Positions 63,115 to 64,000 of a stretch of DNA of 64,000 nt are shown here, piece by piece; positions within the stretch are counted from its first letter, which is position 1, and the number at the start of each line of letters is the position of its first letter. The notes below the pieces were generated by a model that saw only the letters and a program-made list of their open reading frames with translations, ran no database searches and was not told the DNA's origin. A program made the position numbers and the translations under genes. The DNA lies in assembly GCF_900102215.1 (NCBI RefSeq), contig NZ_FNBG01000020.1, positions 1-64,000 on the forward strand. Reading direction: 5' to 3'. This DNA is from Fontibacillus panacisegetis. Lineage in GTDB: Bacteria > Bacillota > Bacilli > Paenibacillales > Paenibacillaceae.

Positions 63115-64000
63115 AAGAGACGACCATCCCATCGTTGAATGTGCTTTCTTAAAATAATAAATCAAAAAAGTCGATACTTCAATCTACATGAGGATTACTA
63201 CCAAACAACCACAGATATAGTTGTATAAGGTACCTAGTCAGTAATTGGTAATTAAGGTAGGAGATGTGCAAGTTTTGCTTTGGATTTTACATATACTAGT
63301 GGGACCTTACCTGAAGGATGATGGACAAAATGAGCATGAATTATTATTAAATTGAGAACAGGGAAAAAGGGGGTGACCTCATCCCCCATAATTCAAAAGG
63401 TGACTAACTTACTTTACTGCTAATGACGATCTAGGAGTTGTTTTTAGAGTGAGAAAACTAGTTAATGACAAACGAAGAGAACTGTTATTTCTTTGTGAAA
63501 AAAGTATGAAGAAAAAAGTTTGTTGGCGACTTTCTTCATAGGATTCCATGAATTGAAATCAATTGTTTGTATAAAAGACGTGTTCTTTATCAATAAACCA
63601 ATTCAGTGGGTCCACTAAATCTTCCTTCAACTTTAATTGCTGTTCAAATTAAAACGCGAGGCAATATTCAGCCGAAGACTTCTGGAATTCCTAGCTTGTT
63701 TCTATGGAATACGATCCTGTATCCCCCCCCCCCCCCGCAAAGAGACTCAGATTTTATACCGCATGTTGCAGAGATGAAATTAACGAAAGCTGAGACTCTG
63801 TCTGGTCAAGTCAGCAATTTGTTAAGTCATCATGTGCCCTTAAGGGGTTACGTAGTCAGAAGAAATACATTGCTAATTACATCAAAATATAACAAAAATC
63901 GTTATTCCAGAGCCTAGATGAAGAAGTGGATCATGGGCTTTAGAAATGTCTTTAATTATGTTAATCGTAATATGGAATTGCCAATTTAATTTGGAACAAA
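63115..64000. other. AT-rich gap without supported genes
   Basis: No gene is convincing. An open frame of 103 codons from 63606 has no binding site and spans a run of 14 C (63723-63736). A weak GGGGGTGA-CC-TCATCCCCC hairpin lies near 63368-63388. The rest looks like decayed intergenic DNA after the cluster. Confidence 0.5.
63723..63736. repeat. Homopolymer run of 14 C
   Basis: Fourteen consecutive C occur in otherwise AT-rich DNA. Such tracts are prone to slippage and to sequencing error. The surrounding open frame is not supported, so phase variation cannot be argued from this window. Confidence 0.9.

Noticed and set aside
63606..63917. 103-codon open frame near the right edge
   Set aside because: No ribosome binding site; it depends on an exact poly-C length and resembles no family.

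Overview
The window looks like a chromosomal segment of a Paenibacillus-type member of the Bacillales. Strong GGAGG-type ribosome binding sites, frequent GTG/TTG starts, Bacillales-like versions of housekeeping genes, a cobalamin riboswitch and abundant intergenic repeats all point that way. No rRNA or tRNA gene was found. The genus is an inference from sequence style; no search was run.

Layout. 1-351 is the 3' end of an IS1182-like transposase. 574-9197 is a five-gene operon: coiled-coil membrane protein, MoxR ATPase, DUF58 protein and two von Willebrand factor A membrane proteins. 9399-10127 is an orphan type II thioesterase. 10379-18800 is mostly housekeeping (transketolase, PpnP, a hydroxyacid dehydrogenase, glucose-6-phosphate isomerase, YigZ, TetR regulator, YjbQ, CysA-type ATPase). 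18939-23610 holds a metallo-hydrolase, a HAD phosphatase, a DMT transporter, a small basic protein and a lipoate ligase, separated by repeat-rich gaps.

Cobalamin. 23806-27224 carries cobD, cbiZ, cbiB and a cobC-like phosphatase. At 35.3 kb a cobalamin riboswitch precedes btuF-btuC-btuD-cobT-cobU-cobS-cobQ (35761-42724). Together these cover uptake, salvage and nucleotide-loop assembly. No corrin-ring genes are present in the window. Between the two blocks lie a MarR regulator, an arylsulfotransferase-like protein and a sulfonate/nitrate-type ABC importer (27477-32204), a tRNA-methyltransferase-like gene, and a soluble chemoreceptor with a C-terminal Cache-like domain.

The accessory highlight is 44615-62379: fifteen AT-rich, co-directional, tightly packed genes that look like an undescribed natural-product cluster. 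It lies downstream of decayed transposase and gene remnants (42.7-44.3 kb) and is closed by an opposite-strand AraC regulator. It encodes a BacA/prephenate-dehydratase-like protein, an acetoacetate-decarboxylase-fold enzyme, a beta-hydroxyacid dehydrogenase, a class V aminotransferase, an NDP-sugar epimerase, a BtrH-type acyltransferase, a GT2 glycosyltransferase, a nucleotidyltransferase, an ACP with a seryl-tRNA-synthetase-like amino acid:carrier ligase, a second ACP flanked by an AMP ligase and a PaaK-like ligase, two thymidylate-synthase-like proteins, and two half ABC exporters. My working model (inference) is that a small building block is made, one amino acid and one acyl group are activated on two free-standing carrier proteins, the aminoacyl group is passed to an amine by the BtrH-like protein, the scaffold is glycosylated and perhaps hydroxymethylated by the TS-like pair, and the product is exported by the ABC heterodimer.

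Four intergenic regions carry small arrays of a CTGCA-N4-TGCAG-like dyad at 50-60 bp spacing. Another gap carries two copies of a different repeat of about 120 bp.
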